NCBI RefSeq assembly: GCF_002101675.1
Contig: NZ_LQOY01000026.1
Span: 1-64,000, forward strand
Reading direction: 5' to 3'
Length of the DNA: 64,000 nucleotides
DNA from: Mycobacterium gordonae
GTDB taxonomy: Bacteria; Actinomycetota; Actinomycetes; Mycobacteriales; Mycobacteriaceae
Part shown: positions 8,604 through 19,300 of the stretch, in pieces
How the letters are laid out: each line of letters starts with the position of its first letter
Position numbering within the stretch: position 1 is the stretch's first letter
The notes under the pieces: model-generated
Databases searched by the model: none
Told to the model about the DNA's origin: nothing
What the model saw: the letters and a program-made list of their open reading frames with translations, nothing else
Program-made: the position numbers and the translations under genes

Positions 8604-10051
8604 CGGTCCCGTCGATCGGAACCCAGATTTCGCAGCTGGCCGCGCTCGCCCCGGACGAGCCCGCGGTCAGCTGCGACGGGTACACCATCACCCGCGCCGA
8701 ACTCGACTCCTCCACCAACCGGCTGGCCCGCGCGTACGCGCAGCGCGGCGTGGGCGTCGGCGACTACGTGACGATCGTGCTGCCCAACTCCGTGGAATGG
8801 ATCCAGGCGGCGGTGGCGTGCTGGAAACTGGGGGCGGTGCCGCAGCCGTTGTCCCCGCGACTGCCCGAAGCGGAGCTTGAAGGATTGCTGGGCCTGCGCC
8901 GCTCGGCATTGCTGATAGGCCGGGAGCATCCCGTAACACCCAGTTTGCCAAGGGGTTTCGTCCCTGACACCTCGGATGCCCCGCTCCCCGAAGCGGTGTC
9001 GCCGTGCTGGAAGTCGATGGCCTCGGGCGGCAGCACCGGGCGGCCCAAGCTCATCGAGGCCGGCGGTGACAGCCGGGTACCGCCGGCGATCGGCTATCCG
9101 CTGGGCATGCAGGAGGGCGACACCACCCTGGTGCCGGTGCCGCTGACGCACAACACCGGGTTCACCACCGCGTTGATCGCGCTGATCATGCGCCAGCACC
9201 TGGTGTTGATGAGCCGGTTCGATCCGCATGAATTCCTTCGGGTGATCGAACGGTATGGCGTCACGTTCCTGGTGACCGTGCCGACGATCATGCAGCGCTT
9301 GCTACCCGTCTATCAGGCCGGGTCCTATGACCTGTCCTCGCTGCGGCGGTTGTGGCACCTGGCCGCGCCGTGCCCGCCGACGGTCAAGCAGGCCTGGATC
9401 GACCTGCTGGGTCCCGAGAAGATCTGGGAGCTTTACGGCGGCACCGAGTTACAGGCGCTGACTTTCATCTCCGGAGATCAGTGGCTGACCCACCCGGGGT
9501 CGGTCGGGCAGGTGGTGAGCGGGCAGATGAAGGTGCTCGACGACGACGGCAACGAGTGCCCGCCCGGCGTGGTCGGCGAAATCTACATGCGCCCCAACCC
9601 CGGCAGCGCGCCGACCTACCGCTACGTCGGCACCACCGCAAAGTCGCGCGACGGCTGGGATTCGCTGGGCGATCTCGGCTATTTCGACGCCGACGGATTC
9701 CTCTACCTGTCGGACCGCCGCGTCGACATGTTCACCGTCGGTGGCCGCAACGTATACCCGGCCGAGATCGAGAACGCGCTGTCGGCTCATCCAGAAGTGT
9801 TGTCCTGCTTGGCTGTTGGGATTCCGGACGGCGACCTCGGCCAGGTGCCGTACGCCCTGGTGCACACGACGAGCGGGTCGGCTCTGGACGCCACGGCCGT
9901 CCAGGCGTTCGTCGCCGATCGACTTGCGGCCTACAAAGTGCCCCGTATCGTTGAATTCGTCGATACCCCACTGCGAGACGACGCCGGCAAGGCACGTCGC
10001 ACCGCGGTGCGCGACGCCGTCATTGCGCGACTACAGGTTGGGGGGCCGTGA
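8600..10051 (+). CDS. acyl-CoA / carboxylate-CoA ligase (ANL superfamily)
   Basis: The 483-residue protein is an adenylate-forming enzyme. It has the P-loop ASGGSTGRPK, the ATP motif YGGTE, the hinge region DLGYFD with DRRVDMFTVGGRNVYPAEIE, and a C-terminal catalytic-lysine region DDAGKARRT. It should activate a carboxylic acid to an acyl-CoA; the motif set resembles bile-acid or aryl-CoA ligases, and substrate cannot be fixed by eye. GTG 8600 overlaps the php stop by 4 bases (GTGA), and its own stop overlaps the PP2C start. I do not recall a counterpart at this place in M. tuberculosis. Confidence 0.85.
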   Translation: MTVPSIGTQISQLAALAPDEPAVSCDGYTITRAELDSSTNRLARAYAQRGVGVGDYVTIVLPNSVEWIQAAVACWKLGAVPQPLSPRLPEAELEGLLGLRRSALLIGREHPVTPSLPRGFVPDTSDAPLPEAVSPCWKSMASGGSTGRPKLIEAGGDSRVPPAIGYPLGMQEGDTTLVPVPLTHNTGFTTALIALIMRQHLVLMSRFDPHEFLRVIERYGVTFLVTVPTIMQRLLPVYQAGSYDLSSLRRLWHLAAPCPPTVKQAWIDLLGPEKIWELYGGTELQALTFISGDQWLTHPGSVGQVVSGQMKVLDDDGNECPPGVVGEIYMRPNPGSAPTYRYVGTTAKSRDGWDSLGDLGYFDADGFLYLSDRRVDMFTVGGRNVYPAEIENALSAHPEVLSCLAVGIPDGDLGQVPYALVHTTSGSALDATAVQAFVADRLAAYKVPRIVEFVDTPLRDDAGKARRTAVRDAVIARLQVGGP

Positions 10052-10794
10052 TGGATGCCACCCGGTACTCGGCCCTGAGCGACGTCGGGTGCGAACGCTC
10101 CGAGAACCAGGACCGCTGGGGCGCGGACGGCGACCAGCGTCTGTTCATGGTGGCCGACGGCGTGGGCGGCAGCCGCGACGGCGCGCTGGCCGCCCAGACC
10201 ATGGTCGACATCCTGCCCCGTTACGTCGCCCATCACCTGCCACCGGACCAGCGGGAGGCCCCGGACGCGCCGGAGCGCCTGGGCCGGGCCATCTCCGAGC
10301 TCTCCGACGACCTGCACACCAAGGCGCAGAAAGATGCCCGGTACGCCGGCGCCAACAGCACCCTGGTGGCCATCGTGGTGGTCGGCGCCCGCGTTCTGGT
10401 CGCACATCTCGGCGACAGCCGCGCCTACCTGTATCGGGAGGGGCAGCTGACCCAACTCACCAAGGATCACACCCTGGTGCAATCCCTGGTGGACGCGAAT
10501 CAGGTGCAGGCCGAGGACGCGGGGAACCTGCGAGTGCGCAATGTGGTGACGCGGTACATGGGGATGAAGCCGCCCGCGCGGGCCGACTCCGGCGCCCATG
10601 ACCTGTCCGACGGTGACCGAATCCTGTTGTGCAGCGACGGGTTACACGGCATCGTCGATCAGGGCACGACGACGCGGATCCTCGGCAGACACGACGACCC
10701 CGGTGAAGTCTGCGCCGCCCTGATCGCGGCGGCGCGCGGTGCCGGCGCCCCTGACAACGTCACCGCGCTGGTGGTCGACGTCTCCGACTCGTAG
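10051..10794 (+). CDS. PP2C-type serine/threonine protein phosphatase
   Basis: The product (247 residues) is a soluble PPM/PP2C phosphatase domain with no membrane segment. Metal-binding motifs are SENQDRWG, VADGVGGSRDGA, LGDSRAYLYREG, LLCSDGLHG and DNVTALVVDV, covering the full fold. It should dephosphorylate Ser/Thr phosphoproteins with Mn/Mg. ATG 10051 shares one base with the ligase stop; GTG 10048 is an equally possible start. No partner kinase gene is adjacent, so the substrate may come from elsewhere. It resembles stand-alone PP2C proteins rather than PstP, which is larger and membrane anchored. Confidence 0.88.
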   Translation: MDATRYSALSDVGCERSENQDRWGADGDQRLFMVADGVGGSRDGALAAQTMVDILPRYVAHHLPPDQREAPDAPERLGRAISELSDDLHTKAQKDARYAGANSTLVAIVVVGARVLVAHLGDSRAYLYREGQLTQLTKDHTLVQSLVDANQVQAEDAGNLRVRNVVTRYMGMKPPARADSGAHDLSDGDRILLCSDGLHGIVDQGTTTRILGRHDDPGEVCAALIAAARGAGAPDNVTALVVDVSDS

Positions 10795-10799
10795 CCGGG

Positions 10800-12539
10800 G
10801 TGACCGGCGTTCGGCGGTGGACCGCCGGCCTCACGGTGTTCGTCTGCTACCTGGTGGGGGCCGTCGTGCTGACCATCGGCGCCTGGAGCGATCCGACATC
10901 CGGCTGGGCCGGCGGCTGCTGCGACCAGGAGCAGACGATCTGGTACCTGGGCTGGGCTCCGCACGCACTCACCCACGGCCTCAACCCGTTCTTCACCACC
11001 CAGATCGGCGCGCCCGCCGGCGTCAACCTGATGTGGAACACCCCGATGACTCTGCTCGGGCTGCTGGGCTGGCTGCCGGCCAAGATCGGCGGGCCGATCT
11101 TCGGCTTCAACGTCCTGATGGTCCTCGGCGTGGCTCTGAGCGGGTGGACCGCGTGGCTGGCGATCCGCCGCTGGACCGGAGACGGCCTCGGCCCGGTCGT
11201 CGGCGGCGCGGTGTACGCCTTCTCGCCCTACGTCGCCTCCCATGCGGCCCTGCACCTCAACCTGGCGACGGCCTGGGTGGCGCCGCTGGTCGTGATCGTC
11301 ATCGACGAGCTGCTGGTCACCGGACGGCGACCGGCGTGGCACGCGGGGGTGGCACTCGGTTTGCTGGGCGCCGCGCAACTTCTGATCGCGGCCGAGATGC
11401 TGGCGACCGGCGTCGTGGCCGCGGGAGTGCTGATCGGTGTCATGGCCCTGGCCGCCCGGACGGGGCGGCGTGCAGCGCTGGCCCGTCTGCGCAACGCGCT
11501 CGCGGTCGCAGCGCCGGTGTTCCTGGTGCTTTCTGCCTGGCCCCTGTTCACCCAGTTCTTCGGACCGCAACGCATCACCGAGCAGGTACAGGATTCCAAG
11601 ACATTCTCGACCGACCTGCTGAACCTGGTCGTTCCGACGCCCTACCAGCTGATTGCCCCGCCCGCGGCCACCCGGGTGTCGCGGGAGTTCAGCGGTCTAT
11701 ATCACGAGGCGACCGGCTACCTCGGCCTGCCGCTGCTGGCCCTTCTCGTCGTCGTGACCATCCGCCACTGGGACGACCTTCGGATCCGGGTCGCGAGCGT
11801 CACGGGCGCGCTGCTCCTCGTGCTCTCGCTCGGGCCGTGGCTGCACCTCGGCACCGAGGCGCTGCCGGTCCCGCTGCCCTGGCTGCCCTTCGGCTCGCTG
11901 CCACTGCTCAATCACGTGCTGCCGGCGCGCTTCACGCTGTACGTCTGGCTGGCGGTCGCCGTGATCGTGGCCGGCGTCATCGCACGGGCGACCCAGCTGG
12001 ACCCGCTTCGGAAGGCAGCGTGGTTGCTCGCGGTGGGCGCGGCGCTCGCCCTGATCCTTCCCGCCCCGCTGCAGCGCATGGCGTTCTACACCCCCGCCTA
12101 CTTCCGAAGTTGGGCGAGCCATCACATCGCGCCCGAGGAAACCGTCCTGGTCGCGCCGTACTTCCTCGATCCCGACGGCAGGGCGGCGCCAATGCTGTGG
12201 GCGGCGGAAACCGACTACGGGCTGCGGATGCCCGAGGCCTACGCCTACATGCCCCAGCCGGACGGCGGGACCAGGCCCGGACCCCCGCCGACGCGGCTCT
12301 TCTCGGTCATGGTGACGATTCAGCAGGGCACCGCGCTGCTGGCGCGCGGTGAGGTGCGTGACGAGGTCGAGGCGGATCTGCGGCAGGCGGGGGTGCGTCA
12401 CGTCATCGTCGGGCCGACCCGGGAGTACCAGGCGTTGATCGCGTTCTTCAGCGACCTGTTCGGCCGCCCACCCCAGTACGTCGACGAGATCGCGATCTGG
12501 CGGGACGTGGACGTCGGGGGTGTCGTCGCGGCGCGGTAG
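10800..12539 (+). CDS. polytopic membrane protein, GT-C glycosyltransferase-like
   Basis: The 579-residue protein has about ten or more hydrophobic segments, for example near residues 10-30, 100-120, 155-175, 185-235, 300-320, 335-355 and 380-440. A soluble C-terminal domain follows. The layout, with a large first periplasmic loop carrying acidic residues (DQEQTIWYLGW) soon after the first helix, resembles GT-C type glycosyltransferases that use polyprenyl-phosphate sugars. I cannot name a substrate. The GTG start lies 5 bases after the PP2C stop, so it is probably cotranscribed from php. Confidence 0.7.
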   Translation: MTGVRRWTAGLTVFVCYLVGAVVLTIGAWSDPTSGWAGGCCDQEQTIWYLGWAPHALTHGLNPFFTTQIGAPAGVNLMWNTPMTLLGLLGWLPAKIGGPIFGFNVLMVLGVALSGWTAWLAIRRWTGDGLGPVVGGAVYAFSPYVASHAALHLNLATAWVAPLVVIVIDELLVTGRRPAWHAGVALGLLGAAQLLIAAEMLATGVVAAGVLIGVMALAARTGRRAALARLRNALAVAAPVFLVLSAWPLFTQFFGPQRITEQVQDSKTFSTDLLNLVVPTPYQLIAPPAATRVSREFSGLYHEATGYLGLPLLALLVVVTIRHWDDLRIRVASVTGALLLVLSLGPWLHLGTEALPVPLPWLPFGSLPLLNHVLPARFTLYVWLAVAVIVAGVIARATQLDPLRKAAWLLAVGAALALILPAPLQRMAFYTPAYFRSWASHHIAPEETVLVAPYFLDPDGRAAPMLWAAETDYGLRMPEAYAYMPQPDGGTRPGPPPTRLFSVMVTIQQGTALLARGEVRDEVEADLRQAGVRHVIVGPTREYQALIAFFSDLFGRPPQYVDEIAIWRDVDVGGVVAAR

Positions 12540-12789
12540 GCGCGTTGCCCGGCGGCGGCGCAGCGCCTCTCGGCATCCGCGCTGTCGGCGACTGAGTCCC
12601 GTCTGCCGCAACGCTATCCAGCGTCCTCGACCAGGGACATTGACGCGGCCGCTAGGCAAGCACAACGATCACCGTGGACATCCTCGACATCGGAGATTTC
12701 GGATCGTTGTCACCGCCCCGTCGGGTACGGGCGAAGCGGCGCCGGACCGGATGTCGGGGCCGCTGTCAGCCACCCGCCGGCCGATCGGA

Positions 12790-13050
12790 CCGCCGCATTC
12801 TTCGATGTGGACAACACCCTGGTGCACGGCTCGTCGGCGTTGCACTTCGGCAGTGGGCTGGCCGCGCACGGCTAGTTCACTTACCGCGATGTGCTGGGCT
12901 TCGTCTACTCCCAGGCCGAGTTCCGGCTGTAGGGCAAGGAGAACAGCGATGATGACGCCGCGGTCCGACACAAAGCACTGACTTTCGTCGAGGGCCGCTC
13001 GGTCGCGGAACTGATGACACTCGCCGAGCAGATTTACGGCGAGGTCATCG
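12790..13050 (+). pseudogene. HAD-IB family hydrolase remnant with two amber stops
   Basis: One reading frame gives [19 protein letters not shown] from about 12792, then FTYRDVLGFVYSQAEF, then GKENSDD and [23 protein letters not shown]. This is the N-terminal third of a HAD-IB (phosphoserine-phosphatase-like) hydrolase; motif I (DVDNT) is intact. In-frame TAG codons at 12873-12875 and 12930-12932 interrupt it without any frameshift. After about 13050 the similarity stops, so motifs II and III are gone. It lies 250 bases after the membrane-protein gene; 12540-12789 shows no recognisable gene. The related intact mycobacterial proteins are SerB-like hydrolases such as Rv2483c, as I recall. Confidence 0.75.
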
Positions 13051-13301
13051 GCGGGTTCGCCATCGCCCTGGTCGGGGGCGGCGGCCGCAGCCTCCCGTCG
13101 CCAGAAAGCCGCCATGCCTACGCCGTAGCGGCCGGTACCAACTTTCAGTGGCCGGCAGGCCCCGCCGCCCATTTCACGATTGACACACGATCACCAAATC
13201 CGCCGTAGGCAGGCTGACCAGGCCTTGGTTCCGACACCGACTACGGGGATTTAGGACTGTGACGGTTTTGAGTTCGAACGAATCCAGCTAGCGGGCTGGT
13301 C
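13051..13301. other. non-coding stretch before the giant PPE gene
   Basis: No gene is supported here. The frame of the HAD remnant stays open to a stop at 13206-13208 but the sequence no longer resembles the family. No strong ribosome site precedes the PPE start at 13302 (the upstream bases are gctagcgggctggtc), and I see no clear promoter. Confidence 0.5.
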
Positions 13302-16300
13302 ATGGACTACCGGGTACTGCCCCCAGAGATCAATTCGGCGCGACTGTTTGTCGGCGTGGGGGCTGAACCGATGGTGAATGCCGCCGCGGCCTGGCAGAGC
13401 TTGGCCACCGACCTGGGGTCGGCCGCGGCGTCGTTCTCGTCGGTGACTTCGGACCTGGCCGGCACCGCATGGCGGGGGCCGGCTTCGGCGGTAATGGCGA
13501 ATGCCGCGGCTCATTACATCGAATGGCTGAGCACCGCGACCATGAAGGCGGAGCAAGCCGCCAGCCAGATGCTGGTGACGGCGGCAGCATTCGAGGTGGC
13601 GTTAGTTGCGACGGTGCGCCCGTCAGTGATCTCCGCTAACCGCTACACGTTCGAGTCGCTGGTGCTTTCGAACGTGCTGGGACAGAACGGCCCCGCGATC
13701 GCGGCGGCAGAAGCCCAGTACGAACAAATGTGGGCTCAGGATGTCGCCGCGATGGCGGGCTACCACGCTGCGGCTTCGGCTGCCGTCGCCGAAGTCACAC
13801 CGTTCACCGCGGGGCTACTGGTGAACTTGCAGATGGGGGTGGGCAGCGCGGCGCCCGCGGTCGCCGGCCCGGCGGCGGCCCAATCGACGATTTTCAGCAA
13901 TCTGCTTCCGGCGGGCTTCGATATTTTCTCGGCCGGAAACGTCGGCAATAACAACATCGGTTTCGGAAACACCGGCAGCAACAACATCGGCTTCGGAAAC
14001 ACCGGCAGCAACAACCTCGGTTTCGGCAACTGGGGTTACGGCAACACCGGCTTCGCCAACACCGGCAACAACAACGTCGGTATCGGGTTCACGGGCAGCA
14101 ATTTGATCGGCTTCGGCGGCTTCAACTCCGGCAACGGCAATATCGGCGTCTTCAACTCCGGCACCGGCAACATCGGTATCGGAAACTCGGGCACTGGCAA
14201 TCTCGGCATCGGCAACTCGGGCAACAGCCATAACACCGGAATTGGGAACTCGGGCCACGCCAACACGGGACTCTTCAACACCGGCATAGCCAACAGTGGC
14301 ATCGGCAACACCGGCAACTACAACACCGGTGACTTCAACCCTGGCAGTGGCAACACCGGGTGGTTCAACACGGGCAATTACAACACTGGATCGTGCAACG
14401 CCGGCAGTCTCAATACGGGCCTTTTCAACACTGGCAACGTCAACACGGGCGTCTTCAACTCAGGCGACTTCAACAACGGATTATTCGTGTCGGGCGACAA
14501 CAAGGGGCAGTTCGGCATCCGTCTGTCCGTGACCATTCCACGAGTACCCATCAACGTGCAGATGCTTATGCCACTGCACGAAATCGTGGTGATCGACGGC
14601 ATGACCATTCCAGTCACCGTCCCCGAGTCCGTCTTCCCTCGCACCGAGTACCTGGACGGCTTCTTCTTCTTGGGCCCGATCGTTCTCGGCGGATCGACTA
14701 TCACTACTCCGACGGTCACACTGACCATCGGCACACCGGGCATGGTTCTCCCGATCAGCATCGTCGGCGCCTTCGAGGGCGGAACGATCACGTTTCTCGA
14801 CATCCCCGGCGGACCCGGCATCGGGAATTCGACCAGCAGCCCCTCGTCGGGTTTCTTCAACTCAGGAGCCGGTGGCACCTCCGGCTTCAACAACTTCGGC
14901 GGCACCGGTTCGGGCATCTGGAACACCGGCCTGGGCAGCGCAGTAGGGAACTCCGGCCTGATGAACGCCGGCTCGCTGCAATCCGGCTGGGCGAACTGGG
15001 GCGACACCGTCTCGGGCTTCCACAGCACCGGTAGCCACGTCTCCGGCTTCCTCCGGGAACCGGGGTTCGCGGCGCCGGCGTTCGATGCAGGGCTGTCAAA
15101 CCTCGGTCAGTTGAATTTGGGCGCCGGAAACGCCGGCGAGTCCAACTTCGGTCTGGCCAACCTGGGCAGTCACAACTTCGGCTTCGCCAACACCGGCAAC
15201 GGCAATGTCGGGTTCGCCAACACCGGCAACAACAACATCGGGATTGGGCTGACCGGCGACAACCGGGTGGGTTTCGATGTCGCGGCCCGGCTGAACTCGG
15301 GCAGCGGCAACCTCGGGCTGTTCAACTCCGGCACCGACAACATCGGCTTGTTCAACTCGGGCGCCGGAAACGTCGGAATCGGCAACTCCGGCAGCGGGAA
15401 TATGGGCATCCTCAACGCGGGCCACGTCAATACCGGATTCTTCAACTCCGGCAACGTCAATACCGGCGTCGGCAACTCCGGTAATCACAACACCGGCAGC
15501 TTCAATACCGGAAGCTTCAACACGGGCGATTTCAACCCGGGCTCCTACAACACGGGCTACCTCAACACCGGCGATTACAACACCGGCCTGGCGAACGCGG
15601 GCAACGTGAACACCGGCGCTTTCGTCTCCGGGAGTTTCAGCAACGGAATCCTGTGGCGAGGCCAGTACCAAGGCCTCTGGGGCGCCCGATACACGCTTCA
15701 CGTTCCCGAACTTCCCGTGCACGTCGAACTCTCCATTCCCATCAATATCCCCGTCACTGCCTCCTTCACCGACACGGTGTTCAGCGGAATCACGCTGCGC
15801 GCACTGAATTTCGGCTTCAGCGTCCCCCTCGGGCCACTGCCACTCGCGCGCGGTGTCATCGACGCCGTCACCCTGCCGTCGATCCGGGCTTCGGGCCCGC
15901 AGGTTGCGTTCAACATCGGCGACGTCGACGGATCGACCGTGGTACGACTGCCGATCACCGCCAGTATCGGTCCCTTCGACTGGACATTGCTCAACATTCC
16001 CGCGGCTAGCGGTTTTTTCAATTCCACCGCCCACCCGTCTTCCGGCTTTTTCAACGGCGGCACCGGAACCGTGTCCGGCGCCGCAAACACCGGTGCCGAC
16101 CTCTCGGGCTTCGCGAACGTGGCCGCCTTCGGGACATCGGGATTCGGAAACTACGGCGAGCTGCAATCGGGCCTGTTGAATCTGGGCACGACTGCTTCGG
16201 GGTTCCTCAACACCGATATCGCGGATTTCATTCAGCGCCAATTAGACGGGACGTCGACGCTCAACGTCGGCCCGGCCAACATCGGTGTAGCCAATATCGG

Positions 16301-19300
16301 GCTGGCGAATCTGGGCGACACCAATGTCGGTTTCGGGCACCTCGGCAACGCCAACTTCGGCGCCGCCAACGCGGGTAGTCACAACTTCGGCTTCGGCAAC
16401 ACCGGCAACGGTAATTTCGGCTTGGCCAACACCGGCAACAACAACATCGGTTTCGGGCTGACCGGCGACAATCTGGTGGGTTTCGACTTCGCAGCCGGGC
16501 TGAACAGCGGCAGCGGCAACCTCGGGTTGTTCAACTCCGGCGCGAACAACATCGGCATCGGCAACTCGGGTACCGGCAACGTCGGCATCGGCAACTCCGG
16601 TAACGCCAACACGGGAATCCTCAACGCGGGCGACGTCAATACCGGTTGGCTCAACTCCGGCGTCGCCAACACCGGCATCGGCAACGCCGGCAAGTACAAC
16701 ACCGGCAACTTCAACACCGGCAGCTTCAACACCGGCGATGTCAACCCGGGCTCCTATAACACGGGCCATTTCAACAGCGGCGATTACAACACCGGCCTGG
16801 CGAACTCGGGCAACGTCAACACTGGCGCCTTCATCTCCGGCAACTACAGCAACGGAATCCTGTGGCGGGGCGAATACCAGGGCCTGTGGGGCGCCACCGC
16901 CTCCGGCAACATTCCAGATACCGCCATTCCCGTGCATCTGCGGATGTCGCTCTACCTCGATGTCCCGGTCACCGGCACGCTCGGCACCATCACCATCCAG
17001 TCGTTCACCATTCCGCGCCTGAGTGTCGAAGCCACGTTCTTCGAGGTTCCAGGTGTCGATCTTGGGACCAGGGTCCTCGACGTCAGGCCGATCACCATTC
17101 CGGCAATCTCGATCAGCCAGTCCACCGTCAGCATGCGCATCGGTGCGGGCCCGGGCCCTCTGATCGAGACCGGCGGGACCGGCAGCCTGCTTCCGATCAG
17201 CCTGCCGTTCATCAATTTCCCGCCCGGCCCGGGATTCGGGAACACGACGAGCACGCCCTCCTCGGGAATATTCAATTCCGGCCCCGGGCCGGTATCGGGC
17301 TTTGGGAACGCCGGCGGCCACATATCCGGCTTCTTCAACCTGGCCACCGCTGCCTCGGGCTATTACAACGTCGGCGGGCAGGTGTCAGGCCTGTCGAATC
17401 TCGGCAACACGATTTCGGGCGCCTTCAATACGAGCGCGCTCACCATGCCGGCCAACCTTTCAGGTTTCGGGCACAGCAGCGCTGAAATCGCGGGTCACCT
17501 GACCGGCGCAGGGGCCCCGCTGGCCAACTTCGGCTTCGGCAACCTCGGCGCCTACAACGTCGGCTTATCGAATGTGGGATCGGCAAACTTCGGCAGCGGC
17601 AACGTCGGAAGCCACGACTTCGGCATCGGAAACCTCGGCAGCGGCAATGTCGGCCTCGCAAACTTCGGCGCGCTCAACGCGGGACTGGCGAACCTGGGCC
17701 ACGAGAACTTCGGCCTGAGCAACGCGGGCAACAGCAACGCCGGCATCGCGAACACCGGCAACCACAACATCGGCTTCGGGAACACCGGTGACAACAACAT
17801 CGGCATCGGGCTCACAGGTACCGGCCAGATCGGATTCGGCGCCCTGAACTCAGGACGCGGCAACATCGGCCTGCTCAATTCGGGCACCGGCAACGTCGGC
17901 CTGTTCAACTCGGGTACCGGAAACATCGGCCTGTTCAATTCCGGCACGGGAAACACCGGCCTGTGCAATTCCGGCACCGGCAACACCGGAATAGCCAACG
18001 CGGGCAACGGAAACTGGGGGCTGTGGAATCCGGGCACCGGCAACACGGGCGTCGCCAACACCGGCGACCATAACACCGGCTTCCACAACAGCGGCAATAC
18101 CAACACCGGCATCGCCAACGCGGGCGACTACAACACCGGTGTCGCCAACACCGGTGACACGAACACCGGTGTCGCCAACGACGGCGACTACAACACCGGA
18201 ATGTTCAACACCGGTGATTACAACACCGGATTTCACAACTCGGGCGATGTCAACACCGGCGCCTTCAACGCCGGAAATTACAGCAACGGGGTCCTGTGGC
18301 GCGGCGATTACCAAGGCCTGTGGGGGGCTCACGCCGAAATATTCATTCCGGCATTCCCGGTCCTGAATCTGGACTTGAACATTCCCGTCAACATTCCGAT
18401 CCATCTGGACCTGGGCAGCCTCGGCAGCGAGGGGTTCACCATTCCACCGGCAGTCATCAACGGCACCGACATCATCAACTACACCATCGGACCCATCTAC
18501 TTCCCCACCGTCACCGGGACCCTGCCGGTAATCGATATCACCATCGGCGGACCGACCGCTTCGCTGCCGATCGCAATTCGCAGCGGCGCCGGGCCCATCA
18601 GAATCGTGCTTCTCGACATCCCGCCCGCCCCCGGTTTCGGCAACTCGAGTACGGCGCCGTCGTCGGGATTCTTCAACTCCGGAACGGGTAGCTCCTCCGG
18701 CTTCGGCAACATCGGCGGCAACAACTCGGGCTTCTGGAACAGCAGCTTGCGTAATCTCGGCAACTCGGGCTTCCAGAATTTCGGCTCGCTGCAATCGGGG
18801 TGGGCAAACCTGGGCAACACCGTCTCGGGCTTCTTCAACACGGGCACCGCGGACCTGATGATGCCGGCCAACGTATCGGGTTGGTCGACCGCCGGCAGCG
18901 ATCTGGCCGGAGTGTTCCGGGGTCCGACGGGCACGACCACCTTCAACGCGGGTCTGGCCAACCTTGGTGCGCTGAACCTGGGCAGCGCGAACCTGGGCGA
19001 CTACCAGCTGGGCAGCGGCAACGTCGGCTCCTACAATATCGGCTTCGGAAACCGCGGTGCGGGGAATTTCGGTTTCGGCGACCTGGGTAGCAACAACTTC
19101 GGCTTCGGCAACCTGGGCGACAGCAACATCGGCTTCGGCAACACCGGCAGCCACAACATCGGCTTCGGCAACACAGGTATGGGCAACGTCGGCTTCGGCA
19201 ACACCGGCAACGGCAACATCGGCTTGGCCAACGGCGGCGACGCGAACTTCGGCATCGGCCTCGCCGGCCGCAACCTGGTGGGATTCGGCGGTTTGAACTC

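Noticed and set aside
12669..13172. 167-codon reverse frame over the HAD remnant
   Set aside because: It is the antisense of the pseudogene; the forward frame carries the recognisable HAD motif.
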